A stretch of DNA of 64,000 nucleotides, from assembly GCF_001854475.1 (NCBI RefSeq), contig NZ_MNAN01000037.1, positions 318,850 through 382,849 of the forward strand, written 5' to 3'. The DNA comes from Pseudoalteromonas byunsanensis. GTDB lineage: Bacteria; Pseudomonadota; Gammaproteobacteria; Enterobacterales; Alteromonadaceae. The translations under genes were made by a program, and so were the position numbers. The notes below the pieces were generated by a model. It worked only from the letters and a program-made list of their open reading frames with translations, ran no database searches and was not told the origin of the DNA. Positions 8,741 to 19,005 of the stretch are shown one piece after another. Every line of letters starts with the position of its first letter. Position 1 is the stretch's first letter.

Positions 8741-9853
8741 GTGAAGATATTGTCCGTCGATGATAATCCGCAAAATAGAGCTGTGTTAGAAAAAGCGCTC
8801 AGTAAACAATATGATATTGTCTCTTCCGACGGTTCTGAACCTATTATTCCACTACTTGAACAGCACAAGCCCGACGTTATACTGATGGACATCATGCTAG
8901 GACAACCGTTCAATGGCTATGATCTAGTTAAAGAACTTCGAGCAGCCCCTGATTTTGAAAACTGCGAAGTGATTTTTATCTCAGCTTTAACCTCAAGTGA
9001 AGACAAACTCGCTGCATATGGCTGTGGGGGTGACGACTACATTGCTAAACCAGTCGACTTTAAAGAGTTAAGAGAAAAACTCAAGCGCGTCGAATTGCGT
9101 ATTGAGGAGCGAAACTCTCTCAAAGAACAGTATGAAATGGCCTCTACCACAGCCTTCACATCAATGCAGCAAGCCAGTGAATTAGGAGAGTTGGTCACCT
9201 TTTTCACAGAGAACCTGGAAGTCACAGACATCAAGATCTTATTTAACAACATTAAACGCTTTTTCAGTAATTCAGGTGTTAACTGCTGTGTTGAATTTAG
9301 GATAGCGAGTGAGTTCTATCAATTCCCTGAGCAGAGCATCACTGACCTAGAAAGGGAGATCCTAGAGTTAGGCCGCAAGGCAAAGCGCATCACTCCATTT
9401 GGCTCCAATATGCTGTTTAATTCACCGCAATGTTCCATGCTTGTTAAAGGGCTTCGTATTAACGATGAGGATGTGATTGGTCGTATTCGCGATAATTTTG
9501 CCATTCTGCTAACCATTGTGGACAGTCGTATCGATTTTATTGAGGGGCAAATAGAGAAAAACAATATTCGTAAAAAAGCACTAAACAACCTCAAGAGCCA
9601 ACTCATGGACGATTTTGGCACTATAAAAAACCTGTGTGAAAGTCAGGACAATAAAATCGTAAAACTGGTAAACGACTTGTCCCAAGCAGTTCAGTTAAAA
9701 ATCATTACATTAGGCCTTGATGAAGACCAAGAGTCAGAACTCATGTGTTTAGTCGATGAGACTAAAGACATTGTTGAAGAAACGCTGGGCTTATCATTCG
9801 TGATTGAAGACAAGCTATTCAATATTACAGAGCGACTAAAGGCAGTTGAATAG
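8741..9853 (+). CDS. Response regulator with a novel C-terminal region
   Basis: 370 aa starting at GTG, fixed by an AAGGA site 6 nt upstream. Residues 1-120 are a receiver domain: SVDDNPQNR acidic pair, phospho-acceptor Asp in DVILMDIMLG, Thr/Ser in FISALTS and Lys in IAKPVD. The rest (about 130-370) is mixed alpha/beta then strongly helical (IEGQIEKNNIRKKALNNLK), with no DNA-binding or known output domain that I recognise; part may be GAF-like. It heads a cluster with a c-di-GMP phosphodiesterase and two hybrid kinases, so it is likely a phosphorelay partner. Confidence 0.8.
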   Translation: MKILSVDDNPQNRAVLEKALSKQYDIVSSDGSEPIIPLLEQHKPDVILMDIMLGQPFNGYDLVKELRAAPDFENCEVIFISALTSSEDKLAAYGCGGDDYIAKPVDFKELREKLKRVELRIEERNSLKEQYEMASTTAFTSMQQASELGELVTFFTENLEVTDIKILFNNIKRFFSNSGVNCCVEFRIASEFYQFPEQSITDLEREILELGRKAKRITPFGSNMLFNSPQCSMLVKGLRINDEDVIGRIRDNFAILLTIVDSRIDFIEGQIEKNNIRKKALNNLKSQLMDDFGTIKNLCESQDNKIVKLVNDLSQAVQLKIITLGLDEDQESELMCLVDETKDIVEETLGLSFVIEDKLFNITERLKAVE

Positions 9854-9918
9854 ACTAACCACTTTTTAACTCAACAACTTCGGGCACGTCTCGAACATTA
9901 CAATCAGGCTTAAACACA

Positions 9919-10974
9919 GTGAAAGACTTAAGAAGCGACTCTATTATACTTGCTATAGATGATAATCCGACCAATCTAAAACTATTGCACAGATTACTCA
10001 GTGCAAAAGGGTATAACCATGTCCATCTGTTATCTGACTCTAGAGAGGCGCTCGCTACATATCAAAGGATTGAACCGGATCTGATCTTACTAGATATAAA
10101 TATGCCATATATGAATGGCTTCGATGTTATGGATGCGCTGTTTTCTTTGCAAGAACCTCTTATGGCCCCCATTGTCGTTATTTCCGCCCAGCAAGGCTCA
10201 GAAACGACTCTGACCGCTTTGGAGAAAGGGGCTAGAGACTATATAACCAAACCTTTTGAGAAAAATGAGCTATTAATGCGTGTTCAGAACCTGCTAGATG
10301 CACATTTAGCCCATAAGTTGCTCAACAATCAGGCTCTAGTACTTGAACAAATGGTGGAACACAGAACCCGTGAATTGAACGATACTCGCCTAAGCGTCGT
10401 ACAACGTTTAGGTATGGCCGCAGAATATAAAGATGAAGAAACGGGTAATCATATTTTACGGATGAGCCATATATGCCAATTACTCGCTCAGAAGATGGGT
10501 TTACCGCAAAGGGAATGCGAGCTGATCTTACATGCCAGTCCTATGCATGATATCGGCAAAATTGGCATACCTGACTCAGTACTTTTAAAGCCAGGTCGGC
10601 TAGATGCTCATGAGTGGGAAGTCATGAAAACGCATGCACAAATAGGTGGGCATTTATTGGACAATGATGACTCTGAACTGATGATTATGGCCAGAAATAT
10701 CGCCTTAACTCACCACGAAAAGTGGGATGGTACAGGTTATCCGAATGGCTTAAAGCAAGAAGACATACCGATAGAAGGGCGGATAGCCGCCGTAGCGGAC
10801 GTGTTTGATGCATTAACTTCACAAAGACCATATAAAAATGCTTGGAGTATTGATGAAGCAATTCATTATATTAAAACCCACAGCGGCCATCAGTTTGACC
10901 CTAAGGTTGTTGATGTGTTCATCGCCCACATAGATGACGTCTTAGTGATTAAGAATCAATTTCAAGATGATTAA
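9919..10974 (+). CDS. Receiver-HD-GYP cyclic-di-GMP phosphodiesterase
   Basis: 351 aa, GTG start. Receiver domain (about 10-130): AIDDNPTN, phospho-acceptor in LILLDINMPYMNG, Lys in ITKPFE. A linker helix then leads to an HD-GYP domain (about 155-345): HDIGKIGIPD (HD metal site), HHEKWDGTGYPNG (HH and GYP), and the DVFDALTS...RPYK block. All metal-binding motifs seem intact, so it should hydrolyse c-di-GMP under control of phosphorylation. Sits 65 bp behind the receiver protein and 66 bp before a hybrid kinase. Confidence 0.92.
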   Translation: MKDLRSDSIILAIDDNPTNLKLLHRLLSAKGYNHVHLLSDSREALATYQRIEPDLILLDINMPYMNGFDVMDALFSLQEPLMAPIVVISAQQGSETTLTALEKGARDYITKPFEKNELLMRVQNLLDAHLAHKLLNNQALVLEQMVEHRTRELNDTRLSVVQRLGMAAEYKDEETGNHILRMSHICQLLAQKMGLPQRECELILHASPMHDIGKIGIPDSVLLKPGRLDAHEWEVMKTHAQIGGHLLDNDDSELMIMARNIALTHHEKWDGTGYPNGLKQEDIPIEGRIAAVADVFDALTSQRPYKNAWSIDEAIHYIKTHSGHQFDPKVVDVFIAHIDDVLVIKNQFQDD

Positions 10975-11040
10975 CAAAATAAGCATGGACATAGCGGTGC
11001 AACCACCACTCCTTTGCAAAAATACAGGGGTAACATAAGC

Positions 11041-13725
11041 ATGTATCCGGTACAAAACTTACTCCACAAATTCATGATATTGAAAAAGCGCATTTACCAA
11101 GACGATTTAGATCCTCAGAAACTGCGGGAAACCATTAGCAAGGTGACCAATCTCATCAATGAAATGTGCAACAGTCAACGTGGTAGTGCAATTTACCCTG
11201 AGTCTTTACTTAACACCGTATTTATCAACCAACTCCAAAACTATCAGATAAACCCCAACTCTGATTTAGCTAAATCCATCGTCCGTAGTATTGACGACTT
11301 CTCATATATCTTGTCGCAAAATCATATGTTCTCAAAAAGTATGCGTGTCGAAATGATGCAAAACGATATGCAAGAGTTCGCTGAAAAAGTTGTTATTGTT
11401 GACGACTGCCTGCAAGAAAGTGAAAAGCTGATTAGTGTTTTACACACCGCTGGATTTGGTGTGTGCGCCGTCGAAAGCATTGGGGCATTAGAGTCATTTC
11501 TACATACACATCATGAGTATGACTCATCTTGTATAATCATTTTTAAATGGAATCAACAACCTGTTGAAGAGCAACTTTATCCGAACATAACCAAAATCAA
11601 AAAAATGCTGCCTCACGATGCATCATTAATACTAATGTCTTCAACTATTGATATTCAATTAAGACTCAAAATGCTTCGTGCGGGAGTAGACAGATACATT
11701 CAACTGCCGAGCCATGAAGTTTATATCGCCAATATGCTCAGCACACTTACGGAGAATAGTAAAAACGAACCTTATCGGGTTTTGATCATTGATGATAATG
11801 CTTCCTCATTGAGTTTGCACAGTACAATTTTGCAAGGTCAAGGTTTTGAAACAATTGAGTTTGATAAGCCTTTAGACGTGTTTGAATGTTTAGATGAAAT
11901 CAAGCCAGATGTCATCATACTTGATTTCCATATGCCCGATATTATGGGCCCTGAGATGGCAACCTTATTGCGTGAACAACCTGAATTAATTAGTGTTCCA
12001 ATTGTGTTTTTATCAGCAGACTCAGACTACTCATCTCAACTCTACGCGCTCAAAACGGGTGCGGATGACTTTTTGAAAAAGCCAGTTGACCATGACCACT
12101 TTTGCGGCGCTATTTCGGTACGTGCACGCCGCTATCGCCTCAAAATGTCACTCAAGCAAAACCTGCAAAGAGAAGTTTATGAAAGAGACAAAGAACACCT
12201 TGCGCTTAACTCTCACGCTATCGTCAGTATCACCGACAGGAATGGCGATATTATTTATGTTAACGATTATTTTTGCCGGATCAGTGGCTACACCAAAGAA
12301 GAGCTCTTGGGTCAAAACCATCGTTTGATCAAATCAGACGTGCATGATATGGAGTTCTATCGCGACATATGGCAAACCATTTCCCGAGGTCAGGTATGGA
12401 AAGGAGATATCTGCAACCAAAAAAAGAACGGCGGCTTGTATTGGGTTCATTCCACCATTACACCGATGCTTGATCAAGATGGGCACCCATACCAGTACAT
12501 CTCAATACGCACCGACATCACGACAAATAAGATGTTACAAGAAGCTCTAAAAGCCATGGTGATCAGCACATCAACGACCATGGGGACTGAGTTTTTTGAA
12601 CAAACCACCGTCGGATTAACACTGGCCACAGGGGCAACCACTGCATTCATTTCTGTACCTTCAACAAAACCTAATACAATGAAGACGTTATCGCTATTTC
12701 ATAATGGTGAGCATCAAAGTGAATACGAATATGAGCTTACAGGCACACCTTGTGAACAGGTTGCAAATCACGGGCTGTGCTTCTTCGAAGAAAATGTTTA
12801 TAAGCGGTTTCCTAAAGACCAGTGGTTGGCAGAAAATGAAATAGAGGCATACATCGCTGTGCCTCTGACTTCCATTGAGGGAGACAGGCTTGGCCATGTG
12901 GGCCTAATGAGCACCCAAAAGCTTTACAACTCCGATTATACAAAGTCACTGCTTACCGTATTTGCAGACCGCGTTTCGCTGGAGCTCCTACGGCTACAAA
13001 ATGAGGCCAAACTGGTTAAGGCAAAAGAGGAAGCAGACAGAGCCAATCGAGCCAAATCTGAATTTTTATCAAACATGAGCCATGAATTGCGCACCCCCTT
13101 AAATGCCATTCTTGGGTTTGGTCAACTTCTTGAGTCTTCAGAGGAACTTTCCAAAAACGATGCTGATGATTTAGATGAAATACTCAAAGCCAGTAGACAT
13201 TTGCTAAATCTAATTAACGAAATTTTAGATCTGTCAAAAGTGGAGGCGGGTAAATTCAAAATCGAAAATATAGTCACCAATGTGTCCCGAATAATTAAAG
13301 AGTGTACTCAATTAATTGCTGCAGATTGTACCAAGAGAGGTTTAACCCTACACGTTGATAACAGCGAATCAATAGAAGCCATTTGTGATGCCCTGAGACT
13401 AAAACAAGTGCTATTGAACCTGCTTTCAAACGCCGTTAAATACAATAAGAACAATGGTGAAGTTCGCGTAACCACATATGAAGATAGCCATTTTTGCTCC
13501 ATTTCCATATCTGATACTGGAATAGGCATTAGCGAAAAGGACTTAGAGAAAATTTATGAGCCCTTTAACCGTATAGGTGCTGAAAACTCAGAAACTGAGG
13601 GCACAGGTATTGGTTTAACACTCACTAAGAAGTTGGTACATCTAATGAATGGAGAGCTACTAGTTCAAAGCGAACCTTCAGTAGGGAGCACTTTTACCAT
13701 TAAGCTGTTAAAAGAAAACAAATAA
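11041..13725 (+). CDS. REC-REC-PAS-GAF sensor histidine kinase
   Basis: 894 aa from ATG at 11041 (the frame extends to a TTG at 11014). After about 110 helical residues comes a receiver-like domain (KVVIVDDCLQ) whose phospho-acceptor strand reads IIIFKWNQQ, so the Asp is missing. A second, complete receiver follows (LIIDDNASS, VIILDFHMPDIMG, FLKKPVD), then PAS (IVSITDRNGDIIYVNDYF), a GAF-like region, HisKA (NMSHELRTPLNA) and HATPase (N-box LLSNAVKYN, DTGIGIS, GTGIGLTL). No transmembrane helix: a cytosolic kinase, probably in a relay with its neighbours. Confidence 0.88.
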   Translation: MYPVQNLLHKFMILKKRIYQDDLDPQKLRETISKVTNLINEMCNSQRGSAIYPESLLNTVFINQLQNYQINPNSDLAKSIVRSIDDFSYILSQNHMFSKSMRVEMMQNDMQEFAEKVVIVDDCLQESEKLISVLHTAGFGVCAVESIGALESFLHTHHEYDSSCIIIFKWNQQPVEEQLYPNITKIKKMLPHDASLILMSSTIDIQLRLKMLRAGVDRYIQLPSHEVYIANMLSTLTENSKNEPYRVLIIDDNASSLSLHSTILQGQGFETIEFDKPLDVFECLDEIKPDVIILDFHMPDIMGPEMATLLREQPELISVPIVFLSADSDYSSQLYALKTGADDFLKKPVDHDHFCGAISVRARRYRLKMSLKQNLQREVYERDKEHLALNSHAIVSITDRNGDIIYVNDYFCRISGYTKEELLGQNHRLIKSDVHDMEFYRDIWQTISRGQVWKGDICNQKKNGGLYWVHSTITPMLDQDGHPYQYISIRTDITTNKMLQEALKAMVISTSTTMGTEFFEQTTVGLTLATGATTAFISVPSTKPNTMKTLSLFHNGEHQSEYEYELTGTPCEQVANHGLCFFEENVYKRFPKDQWLAENEIEAYIAVPLTSIEGDRLGHVGLMSTQKLYNSDYTKSLLTVFADRVSLELLRLQNEAKLVKAKEEADRANRAKSEFLSNMSHELRTPLNAILGFGQLLESSEELSKNDADDLDEILKASRHLLNLINEILDLSKVEAGKFKIENIVTNVSRIIKECTQLIAADCTKRGLTLHVDNSESIEAICDALRLKQVLLNLLSNAVKYNKNNGEVRVTTYEDSHFCSISISDTGIGISEKDLEKIYEPFNRIGAENSETEGTGIGLTLTKKLVHLMNGELLVQSEPSVGSTFTIKLLKENK

Positions 13726-13759
13726 CAAATGGCGATGACGTATTGAGCACAATGACTCA

Positions 13760-16474
13760 ATGGTGACAAAAAAACGCTCTAAGAGGTATTTGAAAAATAT
13801 GAAGGCTGTTCGAACAATCCCCTACTACTATGTAGTAATGTTACTGATTGCTGTAAGTTTTAGTGCTCTTTATTTGATAGTCAAAGAGCACACAATAGAA
13901 AATCAAGTAACAGTGTTAGAGGAGACAATTCAAACGCACCTAGATAGTAAATTGAAGTTACTGTCGTCTATCGCACAAAAAATGGAGCCAAAAACGGCAT
14001 TTGTGCTTTGGAAAAATAACCTTGATGAAAGTCTAAAACCCACCATCTCTGGTTACCTTGTTGCAATTAACGAACAGCGAGTAATTGATAGTACTGAACC
14101 TGGCGCAATAGGTTCACCTACAACACTTGTCTTGAGCAATGACGTCTCGATATCCACCGCACTCACATCTATGATGCCGGTGTTTTCCAAAGAAAATGAT
14201 TCTCTCTTTGGCCTCACTAAAGTGTGTAGTAAAGCCACCGAGGTCGAAACACAATGTTACCTATATGTTCTAAAACAGCACATAAACGAACAGCTCGAGC
14301 ATAACCTATATCACCAGTTCATTTGGGTACTTACTGCCCTAATACTGGCACTCTCAATGATTGCCTACCTCAAACTTCGTATACTTGGACTTAAAGAAGC
14401 AATATTGAGTTTTCCAGATCCGCGTTCACTTAATGAGTTAAAAGGCGATGAATTCTCCGTAGTTGAGCAGGGAATTTCATCTATAGAAGCACAAAGTTGC
14501 GCTGACAGCGTGCAATTGGAATCCGAGTTAAACCAAAAAGATCAACTGTCTGTACAACTCCAGTCACAGTATTCTCGACTGTCGGCCATCATAAACACTG
14601 TCATAGACGGCGTAATAACCATCGACAAACATGGGATTGTCGAAACTTTTAACCCCGCGGCGGAGAGGATCTTTGGCTATCGTGCCAACGACGTAATTGG
14701 AAATAACGTAAAAATGTTAATGCCAACTCCATATCGAGATGAACACGATGATTACATTACCAATTATTTAGATACAGGTAATGCGAAAGTAATTGGTTCT
14801 GGCCGTGAAGTTCTTGGTCAAAAAGCTAATGGGGCACTTTTTCCACTGGAACTATCAGTTAGTGAAATGAATGTTGATGGAGAGCGAATGTTTACAGGTA
14901 TTGTCAGAGATATTTCTGAAATAGCTGAGCATAAATCTCTGTTAAGCGATCAAGTTTCTCGAATTCAAGCAATCATTGAAACTGTAGTAGACGGCATCAT
15001 CACCATTGATGAGAATGGCATAATAGATAGCTTTAACCCTGCGGCGGAGAAAATATTTGGCTTTTCAGAATTTGAAGTCATTGGACAAAATATAAAAATG
15101 CTGATGCCAGACCCCTATCAGCAAGAGCATGACAGCTATCTTTCTAACTATAAACGCACTGGCATAAAAAAAGTCATAGGTTCGGGACGAGAAGTGCTCG
15201 GACAGCGAAAAGACGGCTCGGTATTTCCACTCTCTTTAGCGATAAGTGAAATGAATGTGGGCAATAAAAAAATGTTTACCGGCATTGTTCGCGACATCAC
15301 TGAACAGAAAAAATATGAAACTGCACTTAGTCAATACCGTACTGATTTAGAGGAACGGGTAAAGCAGCGAACTGCTGAATTTGAAATGGCTTCAAAGCAA
15401 GCCCAAGCAGCCAGTAGCGCCAAATCCAAATTTTTATCGCGAATGAGTCATGAACTAAGAACACCACTCAATGCCATTATCGGATTTACACAAATTCTCC
15501 AAGACGAAGAGCTAACACCTATTCAACAAGATAGCTTGACAGAAATTTCCAGAGCGGGGAAAGATCTGATGACGATGGTTAATGAAATCCTTCAAATAGC
15601 GACGATTCAAACAGGCAACTTGGCAATCAGCAAAGAAGAAGTTCTGTTAAATGAGAATGTTCAAGAAGCGATCAACCAATTGATGCCTAAAGCGCAAACC
15701 AAGGATCTCACTATCAACTTTGAACAAGCAACCCAAGTGTTCGTCTGCGCTGACTATACAAAGCTAAAACAAGTAATTACCAACATTTTAGATAACGCTA
15801 TTCGCTTTAGTCATAATGGTGGGAGTATTAACCTCACTTTACAAACCAGCGATACGAAAGCATGTGTGATTGTTGAAGATTTTGGCGTCGGTATGTCTGA
15901 AGATAAGCTCACCAACATCTTTGAGCCATTTGAGCGTGGTCCAGATGCCTACTCAGGCGAAGAGGGCATAGGGATAGGTTTAACAATTGCGAATGAGTTT
16001 TTACAGGCAATGGACGGTGCAATAGCTGTCAGAAGTACAGAAGGAAAAGGAACCGTATTTACTGTCACCTTGCCATTAGTACGCGAAATGAACGATTCGC
16101 TTTCGCAAAACTGTTCAATACTATATGTAGAAGACAATGTAACCAACAGGAAGCTGATGAAGCGGCTAATTGACCGATTTGATCACTTTGACTATTTTGA
16201 GGCTGTTGATGGGGCAAGTGGCATCGATGCCGCAAAACGCATTATACCAAAGCTCATTCTACTGGATATTAATTTACCCGATATGTCTGGCTACGATGTT
16301 TTTAACCTATTGAAGAAAAATGATAAAACAAAAAATATTCCTGTGGTCGCTGTTTCTGCCAACGCCATGGCAACGGATAAAGAAAAGGCAACCGAGCTGG
16401 GCTTTACAGACTATATAACTAAACCTATTGAAATGAATGAACTTAAATCAGTACTTGAGACTACGTTGGACTAA
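13760..16474 (+). CDS. Membrane hybrid kinase with tandem FixL-like PAS domains and a receiver
   Basis: 904 aa. Helices at about 21-41 and 186-206 bracket a ~145-residue periplasmic domain. Two near-duplicate PAS domains follow (about 272-387 and 400-515), then HisKA (RMSHELRTPLNA, His about 564), HATPase (DNAIRFS, EDFGVGMS, GIGIGLTI) and a C-terminal receiver (YVEDNVTNRK, LILLDINLPDMSG, ITKPIE). Both PAS copies have the FixL pattern MLMP..Y...EHD.Y..NY and IGSGRE, including the His that binds heme (H329, H457) and the Arg (R349, R477). An alternative start is the ATG at 13799. Confidence 0.88.
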   Translation: MVTKKRSKRYLKNMKAVRTIPYYYVVMLLIAVSFSALYLIVKEHTIENQVTVLEETIQTHLDSKLKLLSSIAQKMEPKTAFVLWKNNLDESLKPTISGYLVAINEQRVIDSTEPGAIGSPTTLVLSNDVSISTALTSMMPVFSKENDSLFGLTKVCSKATEVETQCYLYVLKQHINEQLEHNLYHQFIWVLTALILALSMIAYLKLRILGLKEAILSFPDPRSLNELKGDEFSVVEQGISSIEAQSCADSVQLESELNQKDQLSVQLQSQYSRLSAIINTVIDGVITIDKHGIVETFNPAAERIFGYRANDVIGNNVKMLMPTPYRDEHDDYITNYLDTGNAKVIGSGREVLGQKANGALFPLELSVSEMNVDGERMFTGIVRDISEIAEHKSLLSDQVSRIQAIIETVVDGIITIDENGIIDSFNPAAEKIFGFSEFEVIGQNIKMLMPDPYQQEHDSYLSNYKRTGIKKVIGSGREVLGQRKDGSVFPLSLAISEMNVGNKKMFTGIVRDITEQKKYETALSQYRTDLEERVKQRTAEFEMASKQAQAASSAKSKFLSRMSHELRTPLNAIIGFTQILQDEELTPIQQDSLTEISRAGKDLMTMVNEILQIATIQTGNLAISKEEVLLNENVQEAINQLMPKAQTKDLTINFEQATQVFVCADYTKLKQVITNILDNAIRFSHNGGSINLTLQTSDTKACVIVEDFGVGMSEDKLTNIFEPFERGPDAYSGEEGIGIGLTIANEFLQAMDGAIAVRSTEGKGTVFTVTLPLVREMNDSLSQNCSILYVEDNVTNRKLMKRLIDRFDHFDYFEAVDGASGIDAAKRIIPKLILLDINLPDMSGYDVFNLLKKNDKTKNIPVVAVSANAMATDKEKATELGFTDYITKPIEMNELKSVLETTLD

Positions 16475-16676
16475 TTATATATATCCGCTTTTGTATGCAC
16501 TAACACGAGTTTTTGATTAAATGCACCAAGAAACGTGGCATAGATACAAGTAGATAGTAGACCTTCAAGTTGGTTTTTTGTCAGATTTATAGCGCGAGGT
16601 TAGCGTCAAATCACCATCAACAAACTTTGTTAGGTGTTAACTCGACACTGGCTTCTTGTAAGAAGCTCACTGACAA

Positions 16677-16698
16677 AAAGGGCCTGTAAAGGCCCTTT
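16677..16698 (-). terminator. Rho-independent terminator of the desulfurase fusion gene
   Basis: On the minus strand AAAGGGCC-loop-GGCCCTTT is followed by TTTG. The hairpin lies 22 bp beyond the stop codon of the triple-fusion gene. Confidence 0.8.
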
Positions 16699-16719
16699 AC
16701 ATTTTTCAATAAAAGAACG

Positions 16720-19005
16720 TTACCTTGACTGGCTCAGAGCGTACCCACCCTTCAAGTGCCCAACATGCTCAAAACCTAAACGAGTCAAAGCCTGCGCCGC
16801 AACTTGAGAACGACTACCACTGCGGCAAACCAGTATCAATTCCTGAGACTTGTTATGCTGTTGTTGACAAATAAAGTCTGTAAGACGTGTCAATGGCACG
16901 TTCAAATCAAACTCTTGACTATGATTAAGTGCATACTCATGAGGTTCCCGTATATCAATTAACTTAACACCAGATGTCGTGTTAAGTTTTGCCCTTAACT
17001 CGGGTGTATTATACTCTCGTAAACGCTTTTGATTACATGAACCAGTAAACGCACCACACATGATTTCTTCACCAACTTGGTCATGAATATTTTTATCTAG
17101 CTCAGCCTTACTTTCTAGGAACTGTTCTTCACTAATCTGAGACGATAAAATACCATTGAGTAATTGGTTTCTACTGGTTTCAGCAGCAAAGTTAGTGACA
17201 AATTCATTGTGATAATCATGGCTTGGACATAGGAGGCTTTCGTTGCCAACCAAATTAAAGAGTTTCTTCAAACTAGCGTACATGAGCGACGCATTGCTGG
17301 TTGAAAAATTAGTACGGCCAAGGCTACCCATCAGCACCAAATCACCACAAAATACATAACTGACAACCAGTTTACCCTGTTGTAGCTTTTGTTTGTCACA
17401 TAATACTAAAGAAATACTGTCTTCAGTGTGTCCAGGTGTTGCAATGCGTAATAGATATTTATCGCCAATAGAAATGGCTTCATAAGACTGACCATCTAGC
17501 TCAACCGTTGCAACTTCTTCAGGCCAACCTAAATGATCGGTATGTTGCATCATCAAATGTTGCTGCGCCAATATAACTCGTCCAGATTGATGATCTGCAT
17601 GACCATGGGTATCAATCACAGCAATAAGCTGTAGCTGTTGACACTGCAAAATCGTTAACAAACGTTTATTCAGCTCTGGAAGTGGGTCAACTATAATTGC
17701 CGTCTTGGTTGTTGGATCCGCGTAAAGCCAAGTGCAACTACCACCAACTTTAAACTGTACCAAGCCCTGCAACTGAGATTTTTCGTCAATATTGCCCATA
17801 GCATTTAACAAACAACTGTGACCCAATGCTTGTGCACAATGTTGAATACGATCACAAGCTTGGTCAATTTGCTGCTGCGTAACCGCAGGACCAAATGACA
17901 TGCGAATGGCAGACTCACTTTGCCATGCAGGTAAACCCATTGCATCAAGTACAAAACTACGTGTAACCTTAGAACTACACGCTGACCCCGAACTAACCCG
18001 CATATTTGCCGCATCAAACAAGTCCATAATTTCTTTTGAGCTAAACCCAGGGATTGAAAAATTCAATGTAGTTGGCACGCTGTTCGAGAAATCATGATTG
18101 AACACCACTGTTGGAAAAGCATTTTTTAGTGCTAACGCTAGCTGTGAGCGAAACAATTGTAATTGACCTACACTGGCAAATACCCCATCACCTTGATCCA
18201 ATAGCTCATCAAAAATAACATTGAGTGCCGCCAAACCAGGTAAGTTTTCTGTTCCTGAGCGTAATCCGCCTTCTTGTCCCCCTCCAGCAATAAATGGGGT
18301 AAACGGTGCACCTTTACGTATGTAAACAAATCCAATGCCCTTTGGCCCGTATAGTTTATGTCCACTAAAAGGCGCATAATCGATACTAGTATTGGCTAAG
18401 TCAAGGCAACGCTTACCCAAAGCTTGAACACAATCAACCATCCAAAATACATCGGCATTATTGCCTCTTATCACAAGCTCTAACGCTTCTAAATCTTGGT
18501 ATACTCCAGTTTCATTATTGACTGCCATCGTGCAGATCATCAGCGCATTTGGTACTTCTTTTGCGATAAAATCCATGTCTAGCTTGCCCGTAGCATCGAC
18601 CGGGATTGGTTTTATTGTTGCGTTTATCTCTAGTATTTTATTCCAGTGTTTTAAAGATTCTGGTACAGCTTTATGTTCTGTTGCACCGTATAAGATGCTG
18701 TACTCTTTATCCGAGTCCATACTATTTTTGGCGGCATATAGAGCCGACAAGATTCCTGTTTGAATCCCTTCTGTCGCTCCACTGGTAAAGATCACCTGCC
18801 CAGAGCCCGCACCTAACACCTTAATTGCCTTATTGCGTGTTTCGTCCATTACTTGCTTAGCCTGTAACCCACTAATATGGCTACTGCTAGGATTACCAAA
18901 CATCGTTTCCATTGTCGACAATGCTGCTTTTGCAGCCTTTGCCAATACAGGTGTAGTGGCATTTGCATCTAGGTAAATTTGGCTTAGCGCCTGTTGCTCA
19001 GACAT
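16720..19005 (-). CDS. Cysteine desulfurase / persulfide-dioxygenase-like MBL / rhodanese triple fusion
   Basis: 761 aa in one frame. Residues 1-395 are a NifS/IscS-type PLP desulfurase: YLDANATTP, ATEHKAV, PLP Lys217 in SGHKLYGPKG, sulfur-carrying Cys343 in SSGSACSS. Residues about 410-640 are a metallo-beta-lactamase domain of the ETHE1/glyoxalase II type: THGHADH (467-472), PGHTEDS, CGDLV, SHDY. Residues about 665-761 are a rhodanese with CRSGSRS (Cys727). Inference: sulfur taken from cysteine passes as persulfide to oxidation or transfer inside one polypeptide. It is monocistronic with its own terminator. Fusions of this type exist in relatives; the triple order is unusual. Confidence 0.88.
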   Translation of the reverse strand: MSEQQALSQIYLDANATTPVLAKAAKAALSTMETMFGNPSSSHISGLQAKQVMDETRNKAIKVLGAGSGQVIFTSGATEGIQTGILSALYAAKNSMDSDKEYSILYGATEHKAVPESLKHWNKILEINATIKPIPVDATGKLDMDFIAKEVPNALMICTMAVNNETGVYQDLEALELVIRGNNADVFWMVDCVQALGKRCLDLANTSIDYAPFSGHKLYGPKGIGFVYIRKGAPFTPFIAGGGQEGGLRSGTENLPGLAALNVIFDELLDQGDGVFASVGQLQLFRSQLALALKNAFPTVVFNHDFSNSVPTTLNFSIPGFSSKEIMDLFDAANMRVSSGSACSSKVTRSFVLDAMGLPAWQSESAIRMSFGPAVTQQQIDQACDRIQHCAQALGHSCLLNAMGNIDEKSQLQGLVQFKVGGSCTWLYADPTTKTAIIVDPLPELNKRLLTILQCQQLQLIAVIDTHGHADHQSGRVILAQQHLMMQHTDHLGWPEEVATVELDGQSYEAISIGDKYLLRIATPGHTEDSISLVLCDKQKLQQGKLVVSYVFCGDLVLMGSLGRTNFSTSNASLMYASLKKLFNLVGNESLLCPSHDYHNEFVTNFAAETSRNQLLNGILSSQISEEQFLESKAELDKNIHDQVGEEIMCGAFTGSCNQKRLREYNTPELRAKLNTTSGVKLIDIREPHEYALNHSQEFDLNVPLTRLTDFICQQQHNKSQELILVCRSGSRSQVAAQALTRLGFEHVGHLKGGYALSQSR

